DNA of 39,209 nucleotides from a virus. The position numbers were made by a program, and so were the translations under genes. The notes beneath the pieces were generated by a model. The model did not search any database. It saw only the letters and a list, made by a program, of their open reading frames with translations, and had not been told where the DNA came from. Shown here in pieces: positions 1 through 6,855 of this stretch. The stretch is from positions 1 to 39,209 of the IMG/VR virus record IMGVR_UViG_3300030329_003379; one strand, given 5' to 3'. Each line of letters begins with the position of its first letter. Within the stretch, counting starts at the first letter, position 1.

Positions 1-1
1 G

Positions 2-502
2 ATCGGCCATGCGGAAAGCGCGCAACTGTTCGCGCCGAAGGTGAAGAAGCACCTCGCCCGCTGGTATCCCGGTTTCCGGGTGGAATTCTGGGGCGACCCG
101 CGCGGCGGCGACGGGACGCAGGCGACCGAGGACACCGCCTTCGACGTCTACATGGCCCACGGGATGAAAGTGATCCCGGCCACATCGGACAACGACGTGG
201 AGCTGCGCCGGTCGACGGTGGAAATGGTGCTCGAAAAGCGCGGCGGCCTGCGCGTGAACCCGCGCTGCACGGTGCTGAAACGCGGTCTGGCGGGCGGTTA
301 CCACTTCCCGAAGATCAAGGGCCGGCCGGGGCTCTACGCCCCCAAGCCTCTGAAAAATCTCTATTCCCACGCGGTCGAAGCGTTCGAGAACGGCCTTCTC
401 GGCGGCGGCGAGGGGTATCAGCTCGTCGCGAACAAGAGCGTCGAGCGCGCGCGTCCCATCCGCAACAAGCGCCAGCGGATCAAACTCAGGAGGTCCGCGT
501 GA
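2..502 (+). CDS. Terminase large subunit, C-terminal part (5' end outside window)
   Basis: The open frame runs in from the left edge (first whole codon at 2) and ends at a TGA at 500-502, giving 166 residues. The stretch starting WGDPRGGDGTQATEDTAFDV is the kind of segment found in the RNase H-fold nuclease half of phage large terminases; the Asp of GDP is a likely metal ligand. The protein would cut concatemeric DNA during packaging. The ATPase half lies outside the window. The stop overlaps the ATG of the next gene (TGATG), so the two are translationally coupled. The downstream order (portal, scaffold, coat) supports the call. The family is inferred from motif and context only. Confidence 0.8.
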   Translation: MGHAESAQLFAPKVKKHLARWYPGFRVEFWGDPRGGDGTQATEDTAFDVYMAHGMKVIPATSDNDVELRRSTVEMVLEKRGGLRVNPRCTVLKRGLAGGYHFPKIKGRPGLYAPKPLKNLYSHAVEAFENGLLGGGEGYQLVANKSVERARPIRNKRQRIKLRRSA

Positions 503-1077
503 TGGAGGATGATCGCGCATTCCTGTGCCGAGACTGCGGCGTTAACACGTTGGAGATCGGGGAATATTACTCAGTCACTGACGCTCTTTGGCGGCGATCC
601 GGGCTCCGTTCTGACGGAGGAATGCTCTGCATTGGGTGTCTGGAGCGGCGGATCGGTCGCAGGTTGGACGGGAACGACTTCGTTCGACCACCGCTCAGTC
701 ACCATCCATCAGAACGGATCATGACGCGCATCATGAGCGCGCCACAGGAACCCGGCTCTCAGGTCGGTCGCCGCGCGGAGCGTCAACCGCGAAATCGGAA
801 AAAGGACACCGATATGCACGTGAAACTGCACATGGGCGATGAAAATCCGCCCGAAACCCACGTCAGCGATTCTGCCGCTGGACTGGTGCGCTACAAGTTC
901 AATCCTTCGGGGCTTGAGGATGTGCAGCGCATCAAGTTTCTCGCCGCCGCCTTGATCTCGGAGTGCGAAGCAATCCGTGGTGAGAACGGTCCGGGCGCCA
1001 GAGAAGCGGCTATCGCGATCACGGACATCCAGAAGGCCTCGATGATGGCCGTCGCAGCCGCGACCGCGCATCTGTGA
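502..1077 (+). CDS. Zinc-ribbon protein joined in frame to an Acb2/Tad1-like cyclic-nucleotide sponge
   Basis: A single open frame of 191 codons starts at ATG 502, behind AGGAGG at 488-493. Residues 1-80 hold two CxxC pairs (C9/C12 and C43/C46, in FLCRDC and MLCIGC) and match a small zinc-ribbon protein common in phages. Residues about 81-104 are an Arg/Lys-rich linker. Residues 105-191 resemble the Acb2/Tad1 hairpin family: YKFNPSG, then RIKFLAAALISECE, then REAAIAITDIQKASMMAVAA. That family binds cyclic nucleotides made by CBASS and Thoeris defences. The second half has its own start at 814 (listed separately), so one or two products are possible. Hand-counted G+C of 541-600 is 52%, well below the neighbours, which suggests acquired cargo. 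The sponge role is inferred from family resemblance. Confidence 0.7.
   Translation: MEDDRAFLCRDCGVNTLEIGEYYSVTDALWRRSGLRSDGGMLCIGCLERRIGRRLDGNDFVRPPLSHHPSERIMTRIMSAPQEPGSQVGRRAERQPRNRKKDTDMHVKLHMGDENPPETHVSDSAAGLVRYKFNPSGLEDVQRIKFLAAALISECEAIRGENGPGAREAAIAITDIQKASMMAVAAATAHL
814..1077 (+). CDS. Acb2/Tad1-like anti-defence protein from an internal start
   Basis: An in-frame ATG at 814 is preceded by AAAAAGGA ending at 806 with a 7-nt spacer, a good ribosome binding site. It would give an 87-aa protein, about the usual length of free-standing Acb2 proteins. The sequence has the expected plan of a short N-terminal tail followed by two helices: FNPSG cap, an IKFLAAALISE helix, a loop with PGARE, then an AAIAITDIQKASMMAVAAAT helix. 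Known relatives sequester cyclic di- and trinucleotides so that CBASS or Thoeris effectors are not triggered. Catalysis is not expected. Whether this form is made alone, as the fused form, or both cannot be told from sequence. Confidence 0.65.
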   Translation: MHVKLHMGDENPPETHVSDSAAGLVRYKFNPSGLEDVQRIKFLAAALISECEAIRGENGPGAREAAIAITDIQKASMMAVAAATAHL

Positions 1078-1092
1078 TTGGGAGGAAGCCGG

Positions 1093-1575
1093 ATGATCCT
1101 TGAGTGGTATTTCGGCTTCCACCCCCCGGCCGGGTTGACCGAACTCCGGGCCGGGGCGTCCTTCCGCGCGATCTTCGGCCACGTGGAGGCCTGGGGCTAC
1201 ACCGCCGACCGGACGTGGATGTTCTTCGATCCCCGCGGCGCCGGGACGCGGATCCGGATCACGCACCACATGGAGGAGGTGGAGGAGACGATGGCGCGGC
1301 GGTTCGCCACCTGCCAGACCATCCTCAAGATCGCGCCGACCGGCCGCGAATACCGCCTGCCCCTCTTTCCCCCGATGAACTGCGCCACTCAATGCGCCCA
1401 CCTCGTCGGCCTCCGTGCATTCACGCCCGCCGGGCTTCGCCGCACATTGCTCGCGAACGGAGCGGAGTTGATCTATGGGACCGAAGGAAGACCCCGAAGC
1501 GAAGAAGGCACGCGAGAGGGAGCGGCGGATGGCGCGCTACGAGAGCCGCCGGGCCGCCCAGCAGACGGCATCTGA
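1093..1575 (+). CDS. Conserved phage protein of unknown function upstream of portal
   Basis: 160 codons, starting at ATG 1093 behind GGGAGGAAG. The N-terminal and middle parts (GHVEAWGYTADRTWMFFDP, then MNCATQCAHLVGLRAF near residues 120-140) look like a compact enzyme-like domain found next to portal genes in related podoviruses. The NCATQC segment could hold a catalytic cysteine, but this is speculative. The last 28 or so residues overlap the next small gene in another frame and are low in character, so the conserved domain probably ends near residue 130. I do not recognise a function. Confidence 0.6.
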   Translation: MILEWYFGFHPPAGLTELRAGASFRAIFGHVEAWGYTADRTWMFFDPRGAGTRIRITHHMEEVEETMARRFATCQTILKIAPTGREYRLPLFPPMNCATQCAHLVGLRAFTPAGLRRTLLANGAELIYGTEGRPRSEEGTREGAADGALREPPGRPADGI

Positions 1576-1639
1576 CCTGCGCACCGACATCGGCTCGGTC
1601 TACGGCCTGCCGTCCATCTTCTCTATGCGGAAGTCCTGA
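1475..1639 (+). CDS. Small charged protein just upstream of portal
   Basis: 54 codons from ATG 1475 to TGA 1637-1639; the stop overlaps the portal ATG (TGATG). The sequence begins MGPKEDPEAKKARERERRMA, then has RRAAQQTASDL and ends in VYGLPSIFSMRKS. A short basic helix followed by a tail with YGLPSIF is typical of the small ORF seen before the portal gene in many BPP-1/T7-like phages. It overlaps the 3' part of the preceding gene by 101 nt. Codon third positions are GC-rich in this frame, which supports coding. Function unknown; it may assist portal or terminase assembly. Confidence 0.6.
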   Translation: MGPKEDPEAKKARERERRMARYESRRAAQQTASDLRTDIGSVYGLPSIFSMRKS

Positions 1640-3147
1640 TGAAGCCTTCCGAGGATTTCAGCACGCGCCTAAAGACGGCGCGGCTCTGGCGTGACGCGGC
1701 GAAGCCCTACATCCAGGAGATCTTCCGCTTCTGCGCGCCGGGCCGCTCCAACGACTTCGACCGCAAGCCGGGCGACGACAAGTCGATCAGCGAAGCCGAA
1801 ACCTTCCACTCCCTGCCGGAAGAACTAGCCACCGACCTCGCCGGCGATCTGGTGAACTACTACACCCCGGCCGAGTCCCGCTGGTCCGAATTCTCCGTCA
1901 CCGCGCCGATCCCGGAGGACATGGCGGACGAGGTGAAGGATCTCGTGGAAAACCGCGAGGAGGAGCTGTTCGACCTCATCACCGCGTCGAACTACAACGA
2001 CATCGCCCCGCAATGGGGCTTCGAGGCGGCCACGCACGGCACGCCCGCGGTCTGGGTTCAGCAGGCGCACATCGCCCAGGCGATCTACATGGAGGTCGTC
2101 CCGCCCCACGAACTGCTCATCACCCCCGGCCACATGGGGATCCTCGACCGGTTCCGCGAGCACTACGTCGCCTACACCAGCCTCAAGGCCACGCTGGCGG
2201 GCTGGAACGCCGACCTGTCGCACCCCTCGATCGCGACGAAACTCACCAAGCCCGGACTGAACGCCAAACTGTGCTGGGGCTTCTGGGTCGATTGGGAAGA
2301 CCCGGGCCGCCCGCTGTGGAAGATGGAAGTCACCGTCGACGACAAGCAGGTCGTCAAGCCGGTGGTCATCGGCGATCTTGCCGGCGCCTGCCCGCTCCTG
2401 ATCGGCCGCTTCAACCCGCAGCCCATGCGCCCGTGGGGCCGCGGGGCCGGGTGGAAGGCCCTGCCCGACATGCGCACACTGGACAAGGTGGACGAGGTGG
2501 TCATCACCAACCTCGACGACGCGCTCCAGAACACCCTCATCTACCCGGATGACGGCTTCATCGACATGTCCGAGGGGATCATCGCCGGGACCGCCTACCC
2601 CGCGCACCGGGGGTTCACCCGCGACCAGATCTACGAATTCCCCAAGGGCGGCGAGCTCGATTACGGGTTCTATTCGGAGGAGCGGTTCGAGGCCCGCCTG
2701 CGCACCGCCTTCTACCAGGACGGGCCGCGGCAGAGCGGCGACACGCCCCCGACCGCAACGCAGTGGGTGGACGAGCGCCGCCGCATCCAGCAGCGCCTCG
2801 GCAAGCCGTCCGCGCCGCTGTGGACCGAGATGCTGGCGCCGCTGATCCAGCGCGTCGAATACCTCGGTGTCCGGTCGGGGCGGCTGGAGCAGGCCATCAC
2901 GCTCAACGGCAACCAGCTCACCCTCCTGCCAATCTCGCCGCAGCAGAAGGCCCACAACCAGGATCAGGTGCTTGTCGCCCGGTCGAACCTCGACCTCGCA
3001 GTGGCGACCTTCGCCGAGAACACCGGCAACATCGTCGACGGCGTGGGCACGTTCCAGAACATCGTCCGGGCGTCGGGCGACAAGCTCACCGTCATCCGAC
3101 CCCAGGAGATCGTTCCCGATGAAACCACTCCCCCTTCGGGTGGCTAA
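1639..3147 (+). CDS. Portal (head-to-tail connector) protein
   Basis: 502 residues, within the usual 500-560 range for podovirus connectors. The family shows in the N-terminal helix set (RLKTARLWRDAAKPYIQEIF), the segment EELATDLAGDLVNYYTPAESRW, the central GDLAGACPLLIGRFNPQPM, RGAGWKALPDMRTLDKVDE, and the C-terminal stem-like region TATQWVDERRRIQQRL followed by LAPLIQRVEYLG. Twelve copies form the DNA channel at one capsid vertex, binding terminase during packaging and the tail adaptor afterwards. It is coupled to the previous gene by a TGATG overlap and is followed by a Bbp19-like gene that starts 29 nt before its stop. Confidence 0.9.
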   Translation: MKPSEDFSTRLKTARLWRDAAKPYIQEIFRFCAPGRSNDFDRKPGDDKSISEAETFHSLPEELATDLAGDLVNYYTPAESRWSEFSVTAPIPEDMADEVKDLVENREEELFDLITASNYNDIAPQWGFEAATHGTPAVWVQQAHIAQAIYMEVVPPHELLITPGHMGILDRFREHYVAYTSLKATLAGWNADLSHPSIATKLTKPGLNAKLCWGFWVDWEDPGRPLWKMEVTVDDKQVVKPVVIGDLAGACPLLIGRFNPQPMRPWGRGAGWKALPDMRTLDKVDEVVITNLDDALQNTLIYPDDGFIDMSEGIIAGTAYPAHRGFTRDQIYEFPKGGELDYGFYSEERFEARLRTAFYQDGPRQSGDTPPTATQWVDERRRIQQRLGKPSAPLWTEMLAPLIQRVEYLGVRSGRLEQAITLNGNQLTLLPISPQQKAHNQDQVLVARSNLDLAVATFAENTGNIVDGVGTFQNIVRASGDKLTVIRPQEIVPDETTPPSGG

Positions 3148-3514
3148 GCCCGGCCCGCTGATCGAATACCTCGAGAATCTGCGCGAGCAGGCGCGGCGCG
3201 CGAAGGAAGCCAGGAAGGACGGCGCGGCGGCCGAACTGTTCGATGCGGCGGCCCGAACGGAGGCCGCGGTGCGCCGGGTCTTCGCGAGCGAGGATGGCCA
3301 GATAGTCATGGAACTCCTCGAAAAATCAACGACTTGGGCCATCCTCGATCCGCTTGACGATGTTCGTGCATTGGGCGCGCGCAACGCTCAGAGATTTATT
3401 GCTCTCGATCTCAGGAGGATTGCGAGCGATGAACGTAGCGAACTGGAAAAGCAGATTTCTGTGGGCGCCCGAGGACGAGACGGGCGGCGGAACCGGGACG
3501 ACGACCGGGGCTGA
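3119..3514 (+). CDS. Bbp19-like small head protein
   Basis: 131 codons from ATG 3119, with CAGGAGA 12-18 nt upstream inside the portal gene. Residues 58-110 (FASEDGQIVMELLEKSTTW, then VRALGARNAQRFIALDLRRI) follow the Bbp19-family pattern of one short domain with a DG motif and a terminal basic helix. In BPP-1-like phages this gene sits between portal and scaffold. The last 28 residues overlap the scaffold gene by 86 nt and are an Arg/Asp/Gly-rich tail of poor codon quality. The exact role in the head is unknown. Confidence 0.5.
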   Translation: MKPLPLRVAKPGPLIEYLENLREQARRAKEARKDGAAAELFDAAARTEAAVRRVFASEDGQIVMELLEKSTTWAILDPLDDVRALGARNAQRFIALDLRRIASDERSELEKQISVGARGRDGRRNRDDDRG

Positions 3515-4211
3515 CACCGTAGCCGCGGGCGGCGAGGATACCGTCTCGCCCGGTGCCGACACGGTTGCGGGCGGCGGTGACGACACCGTAGCCGGACCGG
3601 ATTTCTCCTTCATCGGCGAGGACTTCCACAAGGACGGCCAGCCCGACTTCACCGCGTTCGGCACCCACTACCAGGATCTGCTCGCCGAGAAGGCGCAGCG
3701 CGACGAAGTGCTCGCGAAGGTGCCGGAGAACGGCGAATACGACTTCGCGATCCCGGACGATTTTGACCTCGGCGTTGAACTACCCGAAGGCGTCCGACCC
3801 GAGATTTCCACCGACGACGAGACCTTCAAGCCGCTGTTCGGCGAACTCGGCGCGTGGATGAAAGAGAACAACCTGCCCTCCGAAGCCGGGCAGCAGGTCA
3901 TGGGGATGCTGGCGAAATACGAGGCCGCCCGGATGGGCAAGAACTTCGCCGCCGCGAACGAGCAATACGAAAAGCTCGGCCCCAACGACGCCACGCGCGA
4001 TGCCCGTATCGGCAAGGTGGAACGCGCGCTGGAAACCGCTCTCCCGAAGGAACTGGTGGACGGGCTCAAGCCCGCTATCCGGTCCTACGCGGGCATCCGG
4101 GCTCTCGAGGCGCTGATCGGGCGCGGCGGGATCTCGACCTCCACCACCACCCCGAAGCCCCGTTCGGTCCAGGAGGACATGGACGCCTACTACAACAACC
4201 CCGCGCAGTAA
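3429..4211 (+). CDS. Capsid assembly scaffolding protein
   Basis: 260 codons from ATG 3429 (AGGAGG at 3412-3417). It is acidic, with a Gly/Thr/Asp-rich segment in the first 60 residues containing five DTV repeats (GADTVAAGGEDTVSPGADTV), then ENGEYDFAIPDDFDLGVELP, which is typical of scaffolds of this phage group. A helical C-terminal part (LPSEAGQQVMGMLAKYEAA, ALETALPKELVDGLKPAI) leads to a basic/Ser-Thr-rich tail. It lies directly before the coat gene. It should guide procapsid assembly and leave before DNA entry. Longer N-terminal starts exist, but the ATG with a ribosome site fits the family. Confidence 0.8.
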   Translation: MNVANWKSRFLWAPEDETGGGTGTTTGADTVAAGGEDTVSPGADTVAGGGDDTVAGPDFSFIGEDFHKDGQPDFTAFGTHYQDLLAEKAQRDEVLAKVPENGEYDFAIPDDFDLGVELPEGVRPEISTDDETFKPLFGELGAWMKENNLPSEAGQQVMGMLAKYEAARMGKNFAAANEQYEKLGPNDATRDARIGKVERALETALPKELVDGLKPAIRSYAGIRALEALIGRGGISTSTTTPKPRSVQEDMDAYYNNPAQ

Positions 4212-4224
4212 GGAGACGACCTGA

Positions 4225-5256
4225 ATGGCGACCCTGACGCAATCGACCCAAAGCATGATCGACCACTACAAGTCGCTCGACGGGATGGGTCGCTACATCA
4301 ACACGATCGAGGTGCTGAACGACACCTCGCAAGGCATTCTGGACGATTGGGTCTGGATGGAATGCAACAGCGGCACGAAGCACATCCGCTCGATCCGCAC
4401 CGGCCTGCCCTCGCTCGCGTGGGGCATGCTTTACCAGGGCATCCCGCAGTCGAAGTCGGCGAAGCAACAGGTGACCGACACGACCGGGTTCGTCGAAGGT
4501 CTATCGCCCGTCGACGAGCGGCAGCTCGACCTCTACGCCGACAACAAGAACGCCCTGCGTCAGGAGGAGGGGAACACCTTCCTCGAAGCGATGGCGCAGG
4601 AACTTATGACGGCCATGTTCTACCACGACCCGGACAGCAACCCGAAATACCCGATGGGCCTCGGCGCGCGCTTCGGGCAACTCGGCACCTCGGGTGCGGC
4701 GAACCAGGTGATCGACGCCGGCGGCTCCGGCTCCGACAACACCTCGATCTGGTTCGTCGAGCACGGCTATTCCGGCCTGTCGGTGATCTACCCGAAGGGA
4801 ACTCCGGCCGGGATGCAGCGCAAGAACCGCGGATCGCAGATGGTCACGGATGCGAACGGCGATCCCTACTTCGTCGAAATGGAGGAATTCCGCACCCACG
4901 TGGGCTTCTCGATCGGCGACTGGCAGCGTGTCGTGCGGATCGCGAACATCGACGTGTCCGACATGCAGGCCGGCTCCGTCGACCTCTACAAGTGGATGCG
5001 CAAGGGCTACTACAAGCTCAAGAACCGCCGCGTCTCCAAGGTGATGAACCAGGAGAGCCCGGGTCGCGTGTCCATCTACTGCAACCGCGACGTGCTGGAA
5101 GCGCTCGATGCCCTCGGGACCAACGACGGCGCCTCGGACAGCTTCATCCGTCTGCGGCCGCAGGAAATTCAGGGGCGCGAGGTGATGACCTACCGGGGCA
5201 TGCCGATCCGCGAGACGGACGCGATCCTGAACACCGAAGCCGAAGTGACCACGTAA
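4225..5256 (+). CDS. Major capsid protein (Bbp17-like)
   Basis: 343 residues, with AAGGAG 5-10 nt before the ATG. Diagnostic stretches include MIDHYKSLDGMGRYINTIEV, FVEGLSPVDERQLDLYADNK, a long QEEGNTFLEAMAQELMTAMF helix (the HK97 spine position), PKYPMGLGARFGQL, and the C-terminal RGMPIRETDAIL. This matches the coat proteins of BPP-1-like podoviruses, which have an HK97-type fold. It forms the icosahedral shell. It sits between scaffold and cement genes and has very regular GC-rich codons, as expected for the most expressed gene. Confidence 0.9.
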   Translation: MATLTQSTQSMIDHYKSLDGMGRYINTIEVLNDTSQGILDDWVWMECNSGTKHIRSIRTGLPSLAWGMLYQGIPQSKSAKQQVTDTTGFVEGLSPVDERQLDLYADNKNALRQEEGNTFLEAMAQELMTAMFYHDPDSNPKYPMGLGARFGQLGTSGAANQVIDAGGSGSDNTSIWFVEHGYSGLSVIYPKGTPAGMQRKNRGSQMVTDANGDPYFVEMEEFRTHVGFSIGDWQRVVRIANIDVSDMQAGSVDLYKWMRKGYYKLKNRRVSKVMNQESPGRVSIYCNRDVLEALDALGTNDGASDSFIRLRPQEIQGREVMTYRGMPIRETDAILNTEAEVTT

Positions 5257-5266
5257 GGAGACGGCC

Positions 5267-5707
5267 ATGATCTTCAACAAGAACCTCCTCCTCTCGGAAG
5301 GTCAGGCGATCACCGCCACGGCCGTCTCCGAGAACGTGATCGCGTGGGAGACCATGGGGACCGTTCCCTATGACGCCGCCGCGATCACGCGCAACCTCGG
5401 GCGTGGCGTCCCGATCCCGATGATGATGCTGGTCACGGAGGACTTCGCCACCCTCACGTCGCTGACCATCACGCTCGAGACCGCGACGAACGCCGCGCTC
5501 TCGTCCGGCGCTGTCGTGCTGGCCTCGTCCGGGGCGATCGCGGCGGCCTCGCTGGTGCAGGGCTACCGTCCGACCTTCTCCGACTGGCTCCCCTCGGCCA
5601 CGATGAAGGACTACTTCGGCCTGCGCTACACCGTGGGCGGATCGAACGCGACTGCCGGCAAGATCTGGGCGGCGCTGGCGACCGAGAACCAGGATTGGGC
5701 AGCATGA
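5267..5707 (+). CDS. Bbp16-like capsid cement protein
   Basis: 146 residues behind AAGGAGA. The sequence MIFNKNLLLSEGQAITATAV, then NLGRGVPIPMMMLVTEDF, TLTITLETATN and KDYFGLRYTVGG, matches the Bbp16 family of jellyroll-like trimeric proteins that staple the capsid surface. The position right after the coat gene agrees. The TGA overlaps the ATG of the next gene (ATGA at 5704-5707). Confidence 0.8.
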   Translation: MIFNKNLLLSEGQAITATAVSENVIAWETMGTVPYDAAAITRNLGRGVPIPMMMLVTEDFATLTSLTITLETATNAALSSGAVVLASSGAIAAASLVQGYRPTFSDWLPSATMKDYFGLRYTVGGSNATAGKIWAALATENQDWAA

Positions 5708-6156
5708 CGAGGTTCAACGAGACGATCACGGTCATCGCGACCGACAAGGGTGTCCGGCGCAAGGGCGTCGTGCATCCGGGCGAGAAGTTCGAGGTCGCCA
5801 TCCGGGCCTATTCGCAGTCGTGGATGAAGCCCGCGACCAAGGCCGACGCCGAAAAGCTCGACGAGATCCTGCCGGAATGGCTGGACTTCAAGGCGAAGAA
5901 GGCGGTGCAACTGGCCCAGATGGAAGCGGCCCGGAAACAGGGCAAGCCCGAACTGGCCGAAGCGATCGCACTGGCCGAGGAGCGACTGGAGGTCGTGCAG
6001 CGCGAGGTGAAGGATCTGGAGGCGCTGCTTGCCAGCGCGGAACAGACCGCCGCTCAGGAGAAGAAGCGGGCCGACAAGGCCGAAGCGGATCTCGCTGCGC
6101 TGAACGACAAGATCGACGCGGCGCAGAAGAAGTCGGCCGCCACCAAGACGACCTGA
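5704..6156 (+). CDS. Coiled-coil structural protein of the head module
   Basis: 150 residues. Residues 1-60 form a small globular part (FNETITVIATDKGVRRKGVV, PGEKFEV, AYSQSWMKPATKADAEKLDE). From about residue 75 a long charged coiled coil (EERLEVVQREVKDLEALLAS, EKKRADKAEADLAALNDKID) runs to the end. It is translationally coupled to the cement gene and followed by a strong terminator, closing the head transcription unit. The family is not recognised; a head accessory protein is inferred from position. Confidence 0.65.
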   Translation: MTRFNETITVIATDKGVRRKGVVHPGEKFEVAIRAYSQSWMKPATKADAEKLDEILPEWLDFKAKKAVQLAQMEAARKQGKPELAEAIALAEERLEVVQREVKDLEALLASAEQTAAQEKKRADKAEADLAALNDKIDAAQKKSAATKTT

Positions 6157-6186
6157 CCGCCTCTGCCTGGGATCGCGGTTGTGTCC

Positions 6187-6216
6187 AAGGGGCCCCTCCC
6201 TCGGGGGCCCCTTTCT
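6187..6216 (+). terminator. Intrinsic terminator closing the head gene unit
   Basis: A perfect 10-bp inverted repeat, AAGGGGCCCC (6187-6196) and GGGGCCCCTT (6204-6213), with a 7-nt loop, is followed by TTTCTC. It lies 30 nt after the stop of the coiled-coil gene and directly before a promoter-like element. It is the clearest terminator in the window. Confidence 0.85.
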
Positions 6217-6220
6217 CGTT

Positions 6221-6261
6221 GGTGCATATGAGAACGCCGGGCCGCCGCTCATCTTCGCGGC
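6221..6261 (+). promoter_or_regulatory. Late promoter-like element, copy A
   Basis: GGTGCATATGAG at 6221-6232 and CATCTTCGCGG at 6250-6260 recur, with almost the same spacing, in two other intergenic gaps (16683-16724 and 21246-21287). If CATCTT is the -10 box, transcription would begin at the A of ATG 6262 and the mRNA would be leaderless. The element follows a terminator, which fits the start of a new unit. The sigma factor or activator is unknown; the -35 region is not the usual TTGACA. Confidence 0.55.
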
Positions 6262-6855
6262 ATGGCTACCGAATTTTCCAGACTTGGGATCATGAACGCC
6301 GCCCTGCTCGCGCAAGGGTATCAGGAGGTCGCGTCCGAGAACGACGGGACCGAGGAATTCCTTGCCCTGTCGCGCAACTGGTCCGGCATCGTCGAATCCG
6401 AACTGGAGGAGGGCCGCTACAACTTCACGAAGCAGGAGGAGGTGCTGTCCACCCGGATCGACGGTAAATTCGGGTTCGACGACGGCTACCTTCTACCCTC
6501 GGAAACCCTTCACGTGCGCCACCTCTGGGTGCTGGATGCCACGGGCGAGCGGTGCGCGGTGCCGTGGGTGCAGGATGACCGCTACGTCTACGTGGACAGC
6601 GAGGACGGCTGCACGGTGGAGACGGTCATCGTGAAGACGACCAACCTCTGGAGCGCGAACTTCTGCACCGGGGTCCAGCGCAAGCTCGAAGCGATCCTCC
6701 TGCGCCTCGGTGGTGAACCGTCCGCCGCGCAGAGCATGGAACAGCAGGCGGAGGTCTATTTCCAGCGCGCCCGCACGAACTCGTCGAAATCGCGCAGCGC
6801 GGCGCCGGTGGTGAAGTCGAGCCGCATCGCGCGCGCGAGGTTCGGGCGTGGCTAG
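6262..6855 (+). CDS. Tail adaptor / head completion protein (tubular protein A-like)
   Basis: 197 residues. The opening FSRLGIMNAALLAQGYQEVA, then NWSGIVESELEEGRYNFTKQ and EAILLRLGGEPSAAQSMEQQ, match podovirus adaptors that bind the portal ring and carry the nozzle. No Shine-Dalgarno sequence precedes ATG 6262; the family's usual N-terminus still favours this start. A Ser/Arg-rich tail (TNSSKSRSAAPVVKSSRIAR) ends the protein. It overlaps the nozzle gene by 8 nt. Confidence 0.8.
   Translation: MATEFSRLGIMNAALLAQGYQEVASENDGTEEFLALSRNWSGIVESELEEGRYNFTKQEEVLSTRIDGKFGFDDGYLLPSETLHVRHLWVLDATGERCAVPWVQDDRYVYVDSEDGCTVETVIVKTTNLWSANFCTGVQRKLEAILLRLGGEPSAAQSMEQQAEVYFQRARTNSSKSRSAAPVVKSSRIARARFGRG

Noticed and set aside
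1825-3384. 519-codon minus-strand frame opposite the portal gene
   Set aside because: Same reason: composition-driven shadow of the portal gene, which has secure family features.
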